From: Morchella semilibera
Taxonomy: Eukaryota > Ascomycota > Pezizomycetes > Pezizales > Morchellaceae
Assembly (NCBI GenBank): GCA_009192285.1
Contig: CM018604.1
Coordinates: 1,054,001-1,118,000, forward strand
Direction: 5' to 3'
Length of the DNA stretch: 64,000 bases
Both the position numbers and the translations under genes were made by a program. A model generated the notes under the pieces. That model was not told where the DNA came from. It did not search any database and saw only the letters and a list, made by a program, of their open reading frames with translations. Every line of letters begins with the position of its first letter. The first letter of the stretch is position 1. Positions 13,259 to 26,341 of the stretch are shown in pieces.

Positions 13259-15425
13259 ATGGAGTTTTCGACAGTGTTTCGTGGTATGCACCCTTATCTT
13301 TTTTGCTCTTCATCCGATGTTTGATTCTCACCCGACCCGTGAACAAAGTGCCTACTAATACAACGTGTGAATTCAAGGTTTTAATGGCGCCCAACCCGCA
13401 CCAAACGGTACTTTAATAGCATCAATCGTGCACCCAAAACTCATTCTTCGATCAACAACGACTCTCCAGGTTAAGCGGGTAATAAACCTAAATCCCGAGT
13501 TTGCATCACGAATAAACTTTGTCAGGTGGTCTCCCTATTTGGATGGGTCCTTCTCTTCACCAGCGTGGCACGGTATTCCGTTAATAGGGAAAAGGAGAAG
13601 TGGGATTGATAAGTCAGAGTCAGAAGGTGGTGGACGACAAAGAATCCTGGTGGCAGACGAACAATCAATACATGTTTACGATGTCGAAGATGAGAAATGG
13701 ACTGTTTGCATCAATCAAGGCTTCGGAGGAATCAAGAACGTCGAGTTTGGTAGAAACGCGGACGAGGTGGTCGTGTTTTCAGAATTTCAGGTAAGACTTA
13801 TCGGGCAAGGGGGGTATTTGATGGCTTTCTCACCAAAGTGACGTTAAACTAACATGCATTGCAAGGAAAAGCTCAAGGTGACTGTGTGGAATCTGAATAC
13901 ATCAAAACAAATCGAGATCCTTAACCCCAAGTTTCCAAGTAAGGGTGAGTACAGTCGTTGACAGCACCCCTCATACCCCTTCGGTATTAACCAAGTATGA
14001 TTATTAGGATATGGTTATCGTCCCTGCACCTCACACTACGCCCTACTTACCCGCTCGGCAACACACGACGTCATCAGCGTTCATCAGCACACTACCTATA
14101 AACTAGCGTCGAGCTTTCAACTTCCTACCTTGGACGCTCAAGGCCTAAAATGGTCTCCATGTGGACGTTGGATTGCGGTATGGGACTCTGCCGCTTCTGG
14201 CTATAAGGTTTTGGTGTACACTGCAGACGGGCATCTTTACAGAACCTATGAGAAGCCCTGTGAGGGCTTGGGTGTCAAGAGTGTGGAGTGGAGCCCAGGT
14301 GGAGATTTTTGACGATCGGAAGTTACGATGGACGATTGGCATTTTTGAGCAATTACACCTTTTCTCCGGTATACAATCGCTCGGGAAATTCCGTTTGGCA
14401 ATATTTGCAATTGGGCTAACGTGTGGGGTAAATAGGTAATTGAGATGAATCATACAAGAACCATTAGACTGCCAGGAGTGACTGTGTGGTCTGAATGTGT
14501 CAAGTCTCCAAAGGAACGTCATTACGCACAAGTGCAACAACCCACAACGTTGCCGATGATTACGCCTAACCCAGGAGACCCTTCACCTAAGAATGGAATT
14601 TCCACAATTGCCTTCAATAAACCTGACGGGAACCTCATTGCAACTAGAAATGACAGTATGCCAACAACGGTTTGGATCTGGTCCCTAAAATTACTTAGGC
14701 CGTATGCAGTTTTGGTCCAAATGAACCCTATCAAGTCCATTAGTTGGCATCCAACCATTCCCGATCTTTTGATGATTCAATGTACTCCCGACAACACCTC
14801 CGGAGAACAATCAAACTCACAGGGTGTCGTTTATCTTTGGAGTGCAACATGGTCACAACCTAGGGCAGTTACAGTTCCGATGGATAATCTTTCTGGGACT
14901 ACATGGGCGAGGTGGATTCTCACAGCACCACCAACAGGCAATGCCACCACAACTTCAAGTACGGCGTCTACAAGTCCTCAACCATGGGGTAATTCTGGGA
15001 TCGATAGGAGGAGTAGAAGTCCCGAAAAGGATGTCGACAAGAAACCGATGCTTTTGTTTGGGGATAAGGATGGATATACTGTTGGGTGGGTTGACGATGA
15101 GCCAATTCCCGAAGAGGAAGAGGGTGCGGATGGAACGATGGATGATCGATATGGGTTTCCGTTGGCTGGCAAGAGATCATGGGATCCGGTTGATTGGGAA
15201 TACGTCTCGCCGAGCCACGTCCTACCAAGACGGGCATTATCTTCTGCGTCACAAGTTACAAAGTCTTATATTCGACAAGAAACACGTGGTGGTGGCAGCA
15301 GAGGAGGACTAGGTGGTGTATCTGGGGTATCTGGAGAGCCCCAGAACAACCGTTCCCAGTCCAGTGGTAAAGAGGAGGACTCTTTTGATTACAATTCCCG
15401 CCACAACCTCAGAGTGAGATCATAA
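13259..15425 (+). CDS. WD-repeat protein WRAP73/Wdr8 homologue
   Basis: Five predicted exons: 13259-13283, 13378-13790, 13872-13944, 14008-14368 and 14436-15425, about 620 residues. The start MEFSTVF was chosen because it joins in phase to the family N terminus (..NGAQPAPNGTLIAS). WD-type strands include FVRWSP, KVTVWNL, QGLKWSPCGRW, KSVEWSPGGDF, IGSYDGRLAF and VWIWSLK, matching WRAP73/WDR8 along its length. In fission yeast Wdr8 works with Msd1 and the kinesin Pkl1 to anchor microtubule minus ends at the spindle pole body; animal WRAP73 acts at centrosomes with SSX2IP. A similar spindle-pole role is inferred. Odd point: in exon 4 the family sequence GGDFLTIGSYDG can only be read if the T run at 14306-14310 had six T instead of five. 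The frame then stays open through the next splice (donor 14369, acceptor 14435). This is either an assembly error or a true frameshift. The C terminus is acidic and Ser/Gly-rich. Confidence 0.85.
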
Positions 15426-18400
15426 CACTTTATACTAAAAAACCCGCCCTTGCGGACACTGTCTTTTACTCGATGATCAATCAGGCCTTCTTGAATATTT
15501 TCGACTAATGGAACTGGTCATTCGATATCATTCCTTTTTTTTTTGTTTCCTTTGTTATATTCATGGGGGCTTTGGGCATGCATATTTTATACCCGCATTT
15601 AATCTGGTTTTTTCTAGTTCTATTTTTCTATAGGACGGCTCTTGATATTGAGTACTTGGGAATCATTCTTGTATTTTTTTCCACCTTCTTTTTTCCATTG
15701 GTTTTCTCGAACCGCCTTGATCTATGTTTTGATATATGGTGTTTTGGGGTGTAAAGTGTTTGCTTTCGCGTTTCTCTTCTCCTTTTTCTTGCTTTATCTC
15801 TTTGGTTTCCCGCTGTTTATTTTGGTTTATGAAGGGGTCTGGTCTTTTTTTTACTCGCCGATTTGGTTACTCAGTTGAGCCCTTAATGAGATGGTGGACT
15901 ATTTGTCCTATTTCATTTCGGGTTTCCTAACTCCCCAGTTGATTCCACGACTACAGGCCTTTCGTTCTGGGCGGGAAATCCTTCAAGCATTTTAGAGTTC
16001 TGATGATGACACGATAACCATCTTGTAGGAAAGTCCCAAATTGATACGAAGGGGGGACGGTGTGAAGAAAGTATGGAAGATGGTTTCTGTTTTAAGATGT
16101 GGTTTCCTTTTTTGCGTGGTTTTCTCCCTTCAATGTTTGGATATAAGTTTTTCATTGTCACGGGGCGTCATTTGCATTTTTGTTAGGCATCTGCATCAGA
16201 GAGCTTGTCAGTTCCACGTATTTGGGTCTGGTTTTTGCCCAGTCTGCGGCGTAGCTGGGGCGGAAGATTTTCCTATTGGTGTATAAAAACAATTTGTAAC
16301 TTGTAACTTGTAGGTTGGTTATTGTCTTTTTTTCCTTCTTTTCTTTTTTCTTTGAGCGTTGGATGGAATGGGAAAATCGCTACATATTACTAAGAAAGGC
16401 TCAAAAAAATAAATAATTTCACTAGGTAACATTAGGTCAAATTAGACATGGCATCTCTGTTCGATCATCTCTTCAAATTAACTGCCCAAGCTAAAGATCG
16501 GCTGCCCTTGACATCGGCACACCCTTGACGATAACACAATTGTACAACCCTACGTCGTCTCATCTTGAGACATCCCATTACACTCGGATTCGAAGGTGAA
16601 AAGGAAGTAAAGAAGAGCATTCGCCTCTTTAACGGAGACTCGGGAGGCTGCGGACCAGATTTCTAATCTCCTGACAATGATGTCATAAGAAAAGCAAAAG
16701 CAAACATTCAACGTTGCGCGATGGCCGGGTAACTGCTTTGACAAAGACGACATCGGATCTCGAAGATTTGTTAAGAATTGAGGCCCTGTGGTCTTGGGTG
16801 AAAAAAGATTAATCTACTCCGACCGCCCATCGCCGTCTGGTGTATTACCCGTACTCCTGAATAATGTAGGTATATATATATATGGAAGCAGGTACATGAC
16901 ACTACTACATGTATCTATACATACATGCCAAAATACAATACATAAGTAGTTACATCATCGATATATCCGGCTTTGCCCCCCCCCCCCCCCTTTATGCTAG
17001 GCTGATGATTGTTACTGTTTCTTCTTTCGAGAGTTTCTGTGTGAAAGGGAAAAAAAGTCTATTCCACTGCAACGTTCGTGGTGGGTTCGGCACTTATGGA
17101 TCCACACACACTAGAGAGGAGCTGTCTCATCTACATAGTGCAAGGTCCCGGGTACTGGCAGAGAAGAAATAGGTACCTACCTAATACATAAAGACGAGGT
17201 TCAGCCAGGCACGTTCTGTTCGGACGGAGGAGACAAAGAAAGTCATTTAACTACTCCCCCCCCCCCTCCCAAACTGTCGGGCACTAGCACACACAACTTA
17301 GACACTGTCATCATCATAATATATCAGCGTCCCTCCTTGGTGCGAACCTTTGCACGGGAAACGGCAATAGGTACGGATGTAAAGTACCCATCCTCTCACT
17401 CCCTTTTTTTTTTTTTTCTCCCTTCATTCCACTAGAGGTGCACGTTCACGTCGTTGTTCCGAGGCTAGGAATAATTCTACGTCATTGGTTTTATTTTGAA
17501 CGACGGGGATCCCGAAATGTTATTTGCAGGGATTTGATCATGGTTAGCTGCTATGCTAGCTAGGCCTTACTTCTACGATACAGGGGAGAGGAGGAGGGGA
17601 TACATAAATTATAATGGGCCTATCGATAAAGGCCCGCATTGAGGTCATGGGGTAACAAAAGCTAGAGAGAGAAAAGAAAATTCTCTAACAGGGTGCACTA
17701 GTAGGGGGGAAGGGGAAAAAAGATTAAAAACTCCGGGGGCCGGCAGCACTCGCATGGCACACGTTGTTGCATGGATAGTCCGTAAACCCACGACAAAGTT
17801 CAATTTATAAAAGAAATGCCTCATGGCTTTTAAATTATTTTATCCCTTCTAGAAGGATTGGTGGTGCAGCTCTGTGCTCCTATTCTGGGTTTTAAAAAAA
17901 ATAATACACAGGCAGACACGCGCGCATCAGACTTCCTACTATAGTACGGCACATACTAGCTGTACATAATAATATTATGATAATCCTAATACTGGTACAA
18001 AGCCATAAGATCGTCCCTTGGCAATCGGCTAACTAATCAACATTGGAAGAAGAATCAGAATGGTACTTTCAAATAGAAATATGGAATGACTGGCACTGGA
18101 GAGCGGGAATCATGCAATGTTGACCACCAGCGTTAACGTTGAAGTGTTGGGTAGATCAAACTTATAATTAGCTAGGTGTTATGGGCGTCGGATTGACCCC
18201 CGAGCGCCTTTCTGGAAACCTGGCTTGACGGAGATGGCATGTACAGGTTACAGGGCTACATCACACATAAAAGGCCTGTGACTGGGCGCATTCAATGCTA
18301 CCCAAGTAGGAGACACTGAACCGCTACCAGCCTCAACTTTCGCGTGGCAGGATTCCTTCCGTGACTCGATCGATGGTTTACACAGGGACCTTTGCGCGTA

Positions 18401-18918
18401 AAGCGATCATGGTTTTAAGGAGCGGTTGGACTTGTCTATTGCCCGATACAGCTCTGAAAATTTCTCTGCTTCCTATTTTTGGAATAACGTGAGACTGGGG
18501 CGCTGTTGTCGTTCGGTTTAGATTGGCGAGTGATTGTCCGTGATTGCACCAAGCCAAGCTCCGGTTACATCACTTTTAGCCATTTTGAAGACTAATATCT
18601 CAAGCATAAGCTAGTAAGGCGTTGCAATACTTTCATTCTCAATTCCAGGTTGTGGAATGTAAGTACGCCCGATTTCATTCGTTCCTGGATGGTCCCATGA
18701 CCAGAGACAGCAAGCACAGAATAGATAGGAACGGGCTTTTCCTCTCCTCAGTAGATATAGGCACCTGAGGCCGCTTTCCGATGTTTGTTGGTTATCGGGC
18801 TTAGCTACCCCGGGTACGGAGAAACCGGTAATAACTACTAGAAACCATCTCGACCTGCATAAAGAAAAGAATGCTCATCACTCAGAAAACCAGGTTGAGG
18901 TATTCTGGGTTGTCTGCG

Positions 18919-19003
18919 CTTCGGGTGTAGGGGGTAAGTGAGAAGACACCAAGCTGCCAAGTTTGCGTGAAGGGTGTCTTCTCACTTACCCCTACACCCG
19001 AAG
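18919..19003. repeat. Near-perfect inverted repeat (31-bp arms, 22-bp loop)
   Basis: Left arm 18919-18950 and right arm 18973-19003 are complementary along their whole length except for one extra G in the left arm (G5 against C4). The loop at 18951-18972 is 22 bp. No flanking TA or other clear target duplication is seen and there is no open frame across it. The + strand transcript would fold into one long stem, so it could be a small-RNA precursor, a foldback element or a remnant of one. A TACATGTA site (19004) begins at the base immediately after the right arm. Confidence 0.8.
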
Positions 19004-19241
19004 TACATGTATCTGTAAACCCTCGGAATATTTAGTAAGCATCTTGTTGCAACAATATCTGTTATACTTAATTAACGTACGAGCGGAAATATTATACTAC
19101 GGCAATATCATAGTCCTACATGCAGTTAACGGTGCCAACAAACCTGATCAAGAGCGTCGCCATCTTCTGTGCATTTTTTAGTTGGAAATTATTGTTATCG
19201 TTACATAAGGTTTTTTTTGTCATTTGGCATACTCGTAATTA

Positions 19242-19351
19242 TTAGAGCGTGTTGGCCGCACTCATATTTTATTTTGGGCTCTTGGCGGGCTATCCACACC
19301 AAAAACCAACTAAATATTTAGACTCAGAAGTTGTTGGCCAATACGCTCTAA
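19242..19351. mobile_element. MITE, 110 bp, TA target duplication (Tc1/mariner-like)
   Basis: Terminal inverted repeats begin TTAGAGCGTGTTGGCC on the left and read TTAGAGCGTATTGGCC on the complementary right end, one mismatch in 16. The element is bounded by TA at 19240-19241 and 19352-19353, the target duplication used by the Tc1/mariner superfamily. The interior is AT-rich and too short for a transposase, so it would be moved only by an enzyme encoded elsewhere. Family assignment rests on the TA duplication and short TIRs only. Confidence 0.7.
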
Positions 19352-19964
19352 TAGTATGTTACTCTGATTCTATAATGGTAGCAGCCTTTATTAATCTAGA
19401 TGACTCATTATCTCACGATCACAAGCACACTAGTGTACCACTGCCTGACTGCGTGGAGGCCAACCCAATGAACATGAAATAAGTTCCAAAGCCCTCGACG
19501 TATTATTCCTGCCTAGAAATGGTATAGGCTATAGAAGCGGTATTATCGGGTTTTTATTATTGATGGAATGTGAGTATATTAATGTTGTATAGTCAACGCA
19601 ATCGGCTATAGGCAAATCTGAATTACATTGTATTCAAGTGCCATTTAAAGTCTAAGAGGAGGTATACCTTTAGTCGCCTTGGGCGTTGAGGGTGGTGGTT
19701 GGTCGGACGTAAATGACATGTATCCACAGAAAGCCCAGAAAACACAAGTGATTTTCTTTCTAAGGACCCGAAATGATAATATCTCGCATTCCTTTATATT
19801 ATAATCTGCTTTCTAATACAATCTCTAGAGGCAGTAGATCATAAAAAAGAAGCGTGATCGAGTGATATCTCATGCATGAATAGGAAAACCAAGATATAGC
19901 CATTAACCAAGAAGGAAGAGAAAGGTAAAAATAAGAATGATGAAAAGGAGGAATAGATTACTCC

Positions 19965-21563
19965 TTATTCTACTTCCTCAATTGGTGGGATACCATTCTT
20001 ATCCATATTCATCAAGCACTCCTTCTGCCAATCCTTTGGCCTCGTCTTGGCTATAATCTCTTTGAACGCCGCCTACCATCCAAGATCTATTAGCAACAGC
20101 TTCTTAAAAGCGGCAAAAACAAGATCCGTGGGCAAACTCACAAAAGTACAGAAGCTCTCATCACCCTCTAGATGGTTTCCGGGTTTTCTGCACCCCTTGA
20201 CCACGACAGGCGCTTCATTATATCTCAGCCTGACATAGTAGTCATCGTCTTTTGGTTTACCAAGTCCAGTAAGCTTTGCCCACATTGATTGACCCTGTGC
20301 AACCTCCTTCTTCCTAAACATCTCAAAGGCGATGCTGCTAGTAAACGGGGGCCATTTATCATCGAAAGCACCCAACGATGCCAATAGCCCCGCCAACGTA
20401 GTATCATGGCATCCCATCAACGCAACCTTCAATCTCCCTTCTTTCTCTGCATTGTCCTTAGCAGTCTTCCCCATCCGGTCCACTATATCTCCCAACAGAC
20501 TACCAACACCCAGTCGTCGGTACTCAGACGACTGCGAATACCCACGGAACCACTCCTCGACACCAATCTTGTCCATCGCAGCCAGTACCTCAGGCTCATA
20601 GAACTCACCTGGAAGCTTCGTCCCGGGGCCATGCGCAAGCGTTGCATTAACAGTATCCATGATTCCCGATAACCGCGGCTTGCCGTCAACTTTGACGCCG
20701 CCCTCGACCCACTTACCGATACGGCTTTGAAGATGCTGCATCTCCGGCGAGTCATTCCACTTCTCGGCCGCGAGTGCGGCAAACGCGCGGGTTATCATGA
20801 GGAAGCGCCGACAGCTGGCTTCATTTGGGAATAGATTCTCCTGCGCGAAGGAGCGCTCGTAGATGATTGGGGCCTCGGGAGCGGGGCCCTGCGTTGAGAG
20901 AGGGTACAGTCCGGTGTAGACCTGTTGTAGCGACTCCAGAGCTCTAGGAACAGGGGTTGAGCGAAGGTAATGGCTGGATTGGGGGCCAGGACTAGGTGGA
21001 AGGAAGCCGAGCTGGTCAACGTAGAGCTTTCTGGCGCGCTGGCCGAGTGCAAGGGTGGTCTGTCTCCCGAGATCGGTGAGCTCGCCAAATAAGCTGCAAA
21101 CAACCAATTAGCTGCTCCACGTTTTCCCCTCATCTTGTGTTTAGGCAACCCAAACTCACCAGATAGTATCTTCCTCACCAGTACTGGCACCACAAACTAT
21201 TGCCTGTCCCTTATCTCCGACGGTCTCGGTCCTTCTCTTAAAAGCAAGCTCACTCCATTCGCCAGTGTTCTCCAACACGGCCGCCTTAAATCTCGCTGCA
21301 GATCTGCAATACGGCCACACTAAAACCCCACACACAATCAGCCCAGGCTTCCTCTAGTTGGCCGGGAATTCCTGTCCGTGGTTATGGTGGTGGGGTAAGC
21401 TTGACTCACAAGGTTTCAACCCCGTTTCCTGGAATCTCGCACCCACAGGTGTCCGTTCACCATGACGGAATATCAGCTGGACAAAGTGCAATTGGAGACT
21501 ATCTGGATATAGGGTTTTCAGCTCCTGGGGAGTGTAGGGTGGGGGTGGAACGAAGGTTGTCAT
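19965..21563 (-). CDS. Histidine acid phosphatase family protein
   Basis: Four predicted exons on the minus strand: 21563-21410, 21319-21160, 21093-20142 and 20072-19965, about 457 residues. Exon 1 carries the catalytic phosphohistidine motif RHGERTP near residue 33. Exon 2 has WPYC, and exon 3 has GELTDLGRQTTLALGQR and the second active-site motif GCHDTTLAGL (the HD pair acting as proton donor). The family hydrolyses phosphomonoesters through a phosphohistidine intermediate; fungal relatives include acid phosphatases and lysophosphatidate-phosphatase-like proteins, so the substrate cannot be named. No clear signal peptide is seen, which fits an intracellular member. The last intron (20141-20073, GTGAGT donor, CTAAT branch site, TAG acceptor) is needed to join SFCTF to AAFKEIIAK; without splicing the frame stops at TAG 20075-20073. 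The gene lies 532 bp downstream of the hydrolase gene on the same strand. Confidence 0.85.
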
Positions 21564-22095
21564 GTCTATTTTTTTTTGTGTATGTGCAGAATTTGAGGGT
21601 GTTTTTGGAGGTTGTAGTGGTATCTATTGATGTGGGAGAGAGTTGGAAAGATGCTGGGATATATACTTAGCTTTTGTTGGCGTTGTCATTGCAGGTCACG
21701 GGAAATGCTTGAATGTGTTTCTTGGCGTGTCCACGTGGGGATATCATATTATGAATCATGGCGTATCACTCTGGCCGGTAATGATAGGTGGGTAGGTTTT
21801 GGGGGATAGCTGGAGTATGATATTTGATGGTAAATGCACCCCCTTGGGGAGGAAAATATAACTAACAGCAGATACCCTCTTCTAAATGACCCTCTAATAA
21901 TCTGATACTGAATAAGTCTAAGTTACATCTAACCACACAGTTACACTATACTATACCTATAGTACTAAACTTTTACAACTTTACAAAGTACAAAAAAGGA
22001 AAAAGAAAAAAACGCCAAACCCGGGGTACGCCCTCCCTTAATGCTAACAAATAGTCTTTTTTTCCCTTCCTTTTTTTTTTTTTTTTTTTTTTAGG
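21564..22095. promoter_or_regulatory. Spacer between hydrolase and phosphatase genes
   Basis: This 532-bp spacer must hold the 3' end of the hydrolase gene and the promoter of the phosphatase gene, both on the minus strand. It contains a T22 run at 22071-22092 (an A22 run on the coding strand, beginning 3 bases past the hydrolase stop codon) and AT-rich DNA at 21.84-22.02 kb. No separate gene is seen. Confidence 0.5.
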
Positions 22096-24375
22096 TTACC
22101 ATCCCCTTTCCCTCACCAAAGCCTCCACGCACTTCCCAACTCCCTCTAAATCTCCCAACAATCCAATGTGACCCCTATCCACAGCTACCCTCTTAGTACA
22201 TCTGTACCCGTCAGGAAGCATTGCCATTTTTGCCAAACAGACGCCATCCCCAGCGCCAAATAACAAGTCCACGTACGCATCCGCCCTCTTGATTCCCTCT
22301 AGCCCATCCACCTTCGCACCCTTAACTGTCGGGGACGTCTTAGAGTACAGTACTGCCTGCGGTGGATATAGCTCCTCCTTCTCTGGGTTATACTTGAGCG
22401 CCTTTCTGAAGCGGTGTGTTTCTGCTAGTGTACGTTCGAGATATGATACTGCGCGGGATAGTGGGATGGTGGTGTGTTGGTCTGGTCCTGTTGATTGGGT
22501 AGGGGACGTATGCGGGGCAATGCTACGGTCTTTTGTTAAGTCGGCGGTGGAGGTAAAGGCAGACAAAGTCCCGAGAACAGAGGTGCCGCTTGAGGGCACA
22601 GGTAGCGGGGTGAAGGTGGAGACGCAGGGGGATAGGCAGTAGTCTTGCCAGGTCTTGACGTTAAAGAAGTCGAGTGGGAGGGACTTTCCGGTGGCGCGGT
22701 CGACAAAGCATTCCCCACTTTCGGGAAGGAAGGCGTAGGATGTACGCAGGGTGAAGTTTACCTATGCACGTAACCACCATCTAGTTAGACATGTTCTATC
22801 TAAAGGGGGACAAAGAGAAAGGGTTCTCACCTGTGCAGTAAAAACTTTTGAATTCATCAAGACTGCATCCCCATTCCTCAATGGGCCCAAGATATTAACA
22901 CAAGTTTGCGGCGTCCCCGCAAACACTACACCCGAGAACAGTTCTGGCCGCTGGTTCATGGCATGCCTAGTAATCAGTCCCCCAAGAGAGTGCGCAATTA
23001 CCAATGCCCCTTTCCCCCTTTTCTTTCCATCCGGTTGGCCAGAATTACATTCTAGCCCCTCCAAAAAGCCAATTAACCTCTTCGAGAGCAGCTCCGGCGA
23101 CAATCGCCAATCATATCCCCATTCATGGACTCTACGCCCGTGGGCATCTGCATTCGAGCGCAAGCGCTTCAAAAGCTTCTTGGAGATATCAACAGGGCCG
23201 ATATGCGTAAGCATCCCAGAGGGTGCGATCTTGTCTTTCATGTTCTCCTCGTCCTCTGGATCAAGGCCGACTTCGAGGTTGATCTTCCGGAGGTTGAAGC
23301 CTACCTTCAGCGGGACCCAAACACGCCTATTCCCAGCCGTCTTGTCTCGGAGGATCGACCCCCTATACCCACCCATGATTACCACGTCGCCAGTGACACT
23401 ATCCAACGCGTCCAATGCTGGCGAAACAGCGGTGTTATTGGCAGAGGTCTCGGGAACTGAGTCAGTGAATGGGTTGAATTGCGCTAATTGCGGTAGCTGC
23501 GGGAAGTTCGGGAAGTTCGGGAGCCCGTCCAGGATGGCCTTGAAGCGTGCATTGGCTGGGGAGTGAATGTGTACAAACTTTGAATCATCACCTAGTGATG
23601 ATGTAGTTGACATCGTTCGGGAGAGTGGGTTTGGAGGCGCAGGGCTGGGACTGGAAGAGAGAGATGGATGTGAAGATGTCCGCCTATGTGCAGGTGGTCT
23701 AGTCCTGTTCTGTTTTGCCAATTCCTCGTTGGCCATAGCTGTGGGCGCCGGGGCTTCCAGGCGGCCAAAAAACGCTGAGGCTCTGTCTGTAAATGACGAG
23801 GAATTGATGCCTCCTCCTCCTCCATTGGTGGCTCCAGAGCGGGGATTGAACAAGGTCTTGGACCGTAGACGGGTATTGACCCCACTAAATGATGGCAGAC
23901 TAACATTCGGCAGGCTCACATTAGGCATCTGCAGCGATGGGACCTGGAAGAACGGCCTTGACTTCTTTCCCTGAGCTGTTTGCGTCTGCAACTTCTCCCT
24001 CGCCACAAAGGTCGGATACTGGCGTCTATATGTTTGGGTACGCTTATCCTGAGCGCTGCCCGACTGGAACCCGCCGGTAGTGGGGGATAATGCATTTCTA
24101 TACAGTGCTGTGGACTGGCTTCGTGATATCACAGGAGCAATGATGGACTCCGCATCAATCTCTTGGACATTGGTTTCCCCAGGACGGATCACGTCATTGT
24201 ATGTATTCTCTTCCTCTCCGCTGGAGTCCTCTGCTGGAACTTGGGAAAGTGGTTTTGGCTGTGTAGATGCTGATTCTGGGTGTGAATTCGAATTTGGGTG
24301 CATCGTAAATGGGGAACTCTGAGTAATAGTAGATGTGGTGCCAGAATGGCTACTCCCACACATTGCCGTACTCAT
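22096..24375 (-). CDS. LCAT/lipase-like alpha/beta hydrolase
   Basis: Two exons on the minus strand, 24375-22831 and 22761-22096, about 736 residues, joined at a GTGAGA donor. The first 270 or so residues are Ser/Thr/Pro-rich and probably disordered. The hydrolase domain starts around DVVIMGGYRGSILRD and continues through GYDWRLSPELLSKRLIGFLE. The nucleophile elbow is VIAHSLGGLITRHA (Ser in AHSLG, with Ala in place of the first Gly of GxSxG, as in many LCAT-like lipases). A candidate acid (FGAGDGV) and catalytic His (VDRGHIGLLGD) lie in the last 60 residues. This gives a complete Ser-Asp-His set in the right order for an LCAT/phospholipid-acyl-hydrolase-type enzyme; the lipid substrate is unknown. 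There is no obvious signal peptide or transmembrane segment. The coding strand has an A22 tract 3 bases after the stop codon. Confidence 0.8.
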
Positions 24376-26341
24376 TCTCGCTGGCCGTAATGGGTCTTTT
24401 TGTATGGGGCGAGTATAAAATTATATTATGTGAGTGAGTTTGTATGTAGATCAGGCACGGGGCAAGGCGTAAAAGTACAGATATGTAGGCACTTGAAAGT
24501 GAGCAGCAATGTAGAATATCGAATTCAAAAAAAAATAAAGATAAGGAGAAAAAAAATATAAGAAATGAAGAATCCGGCAAGCACGTGTCACCGAGAAGAA
24601 GAAGAAGAAGATACCCTTGACGATTAAATATATTCCAGCCACGGGCCCTGCTCCGCTCCACTCTGTCGCGGAAGGCCGGGGGTAATGGAGGCGAGGAAGA
24701 GGGGGGGAATTTTTATATCATATCTCCCCAGCTAGCTAGCTTAAATTTTTTCCTTCCATCCAGAAGCACAGCAATCAACAGATAGCTTAGGCCCCTACAT
24801 CATGCAGGTTTTACCGTAGTAGAGCATCGATAAAGCTACTTTTATTTGTGCGTAAAAGTGACGTTACATGAGGAGACCAGAAGGGAAACGGATGATTGAA
24901 TAGATCACGGGAATGTGGGCGCCGGGGACGGGGACCGGAGGGAGGGGAGGGGGGGGAGGGAGGGAGGGATAGACAGCTTCGTGCCAAAATGTGAGTTTCA
25001 TGGGTTTGATTCGCCCCCCCGGCGCCGCACGGAAGATTTGTGTTCCGCCACCATCGGACCGGGTAACTGGTTGGTGTTACTCATTGGTAACACTGTTACC
25101 CTAAATAGATCCTGTGCCTGTTGTTGAACTCTGCGGGTTTGCCTACTACTGTGTGGTACATGTGAGGAGGGGGATCGATCTGGGAGTATTAATCTCTAGC
25201 TAGGTGGTGATTCTTACACTACGGTCAATCGATCCATGGATATTCCCAAACCTTAAAGATTTGTAACGATATATCTACACTCAGGTACGAATATCTAAGT
25301 GCGCTATAGTCATCTCTAGCTAATCCATGTCTGCTGAAAATAGTAGCAAAAAGAAAGCTTAATCTTAATCTTCGAGTTGCAGCAACGCCCCGCCCGTCTC
25401 ACCCCGAGTACGGCAATGCAAGCAGGCTCAGCCTCACTAGATTTGGGGGCCAACACCGAGATCTTGACCATTGCTAAACGGTCGTGGAAAGATTATCAAT
25501 CCACAAGGCAGATGACATGACAATCGGGAGGCGCGCGCTACCGTATATCGTAAGCATAGCATCTGTATATGGAGAGAGCCTGTGGCGGAGACGAGTGATG
25601 GGAGGTGAGCGCGCGGTAATGATTACCGGTTTTATCCTCATACCCTGGTCCTGTAGGTGATAATAATCCTGCCTCGAATCCCAATTTACTGTAAGGCTGT
25701 GCGTGTTCCTTGCCTTAGAAGCTTCCTGGGATCATGATGCAGAACCACAGAACAAATAAAACAACCTAGTCACAATTATTGGGACTACCAGAAGAGGTGG
25801 AAGCATTAAGTACGCGCTTGTATCGAGGATAGCTGCCGATCAATGTTGTATTGCGAGATCTTCATAGTGGTTACAATATAAGGACTCCTATGTGACAGTC
25901 ACGTGTTTATATAATTATTGACCGGATCCAGTTTAGTCATATTTTTATCTACTATTCTGCACTCTAGTTTCTTGGCGGGTGGGAGCAGAATATTTGTTCA
26001 ACGCAGGTCACACATGTTGCCGGGATGCCATAATGTAAGTTGATGAAGATGCATTTGAGAGATCATCAAGGAAGGTATGGTATAAAACACGAGGAGTCAT
26101 AACATAAGAAGGGAACCAAACTAGAGAAAGAGATCCAAATACACCAGCTTAAGCTAGCAAAGAAAGTACATACAAAATCGACCCATATCTAACAAACAAA
26201 CGAGGGGAAACACCAATCTAGAAAAAGCCACCAGAAAAGAAAAATGCCACACGGAGCCCACAACTCCAAAATGCAAGAAGAAAAATTAAATAAATGAGGG
26301 GGAAGAGAGAAAAAAAAAGAAAGAAAAAAGATAACTAGTCC
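24376..26341. other. Spacer between hydrolase and CaM-kinase genes
   Basis: It should contain the promoter of the minus-strand hydrolase gene at its left end and the 3' flank of the kinase gene at its right end. A G-rich purine tract lies at about 24940-24970 and a GAA-type repeat at about 24593-24613. The stretch at 26.1-26.33 kb is very A-rich on the + strand, fitting a T-rich 3' flank of the kinase transcript. No recognisable gene. Confidence 0.55.

Larger units (their letters stand above)
15426..19964. other. Convergent spacer with hairpin and MITE
   Basis: No recognisable gene. The first kilobase after the WD-repeat stop is very T-rich on the + strand, like a long 3' flank. Further on are a C run near 16976, T runs near 17402 and copies of TACATGTA at 16906 and 19004. 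The hairpin at 18919-19003 and the MITE at 19242-19351 are listed separately. Short open frames around 18.96-19.5 kb overlap these repeats and are not convincing genes. Confidence 0.6.

Noticed and set aside
19249-19482. 77-codon + frame over the MITE at 19.2 kb
   Set aside because: Most of it is MITE sequence including the right TIR; no transposase features.
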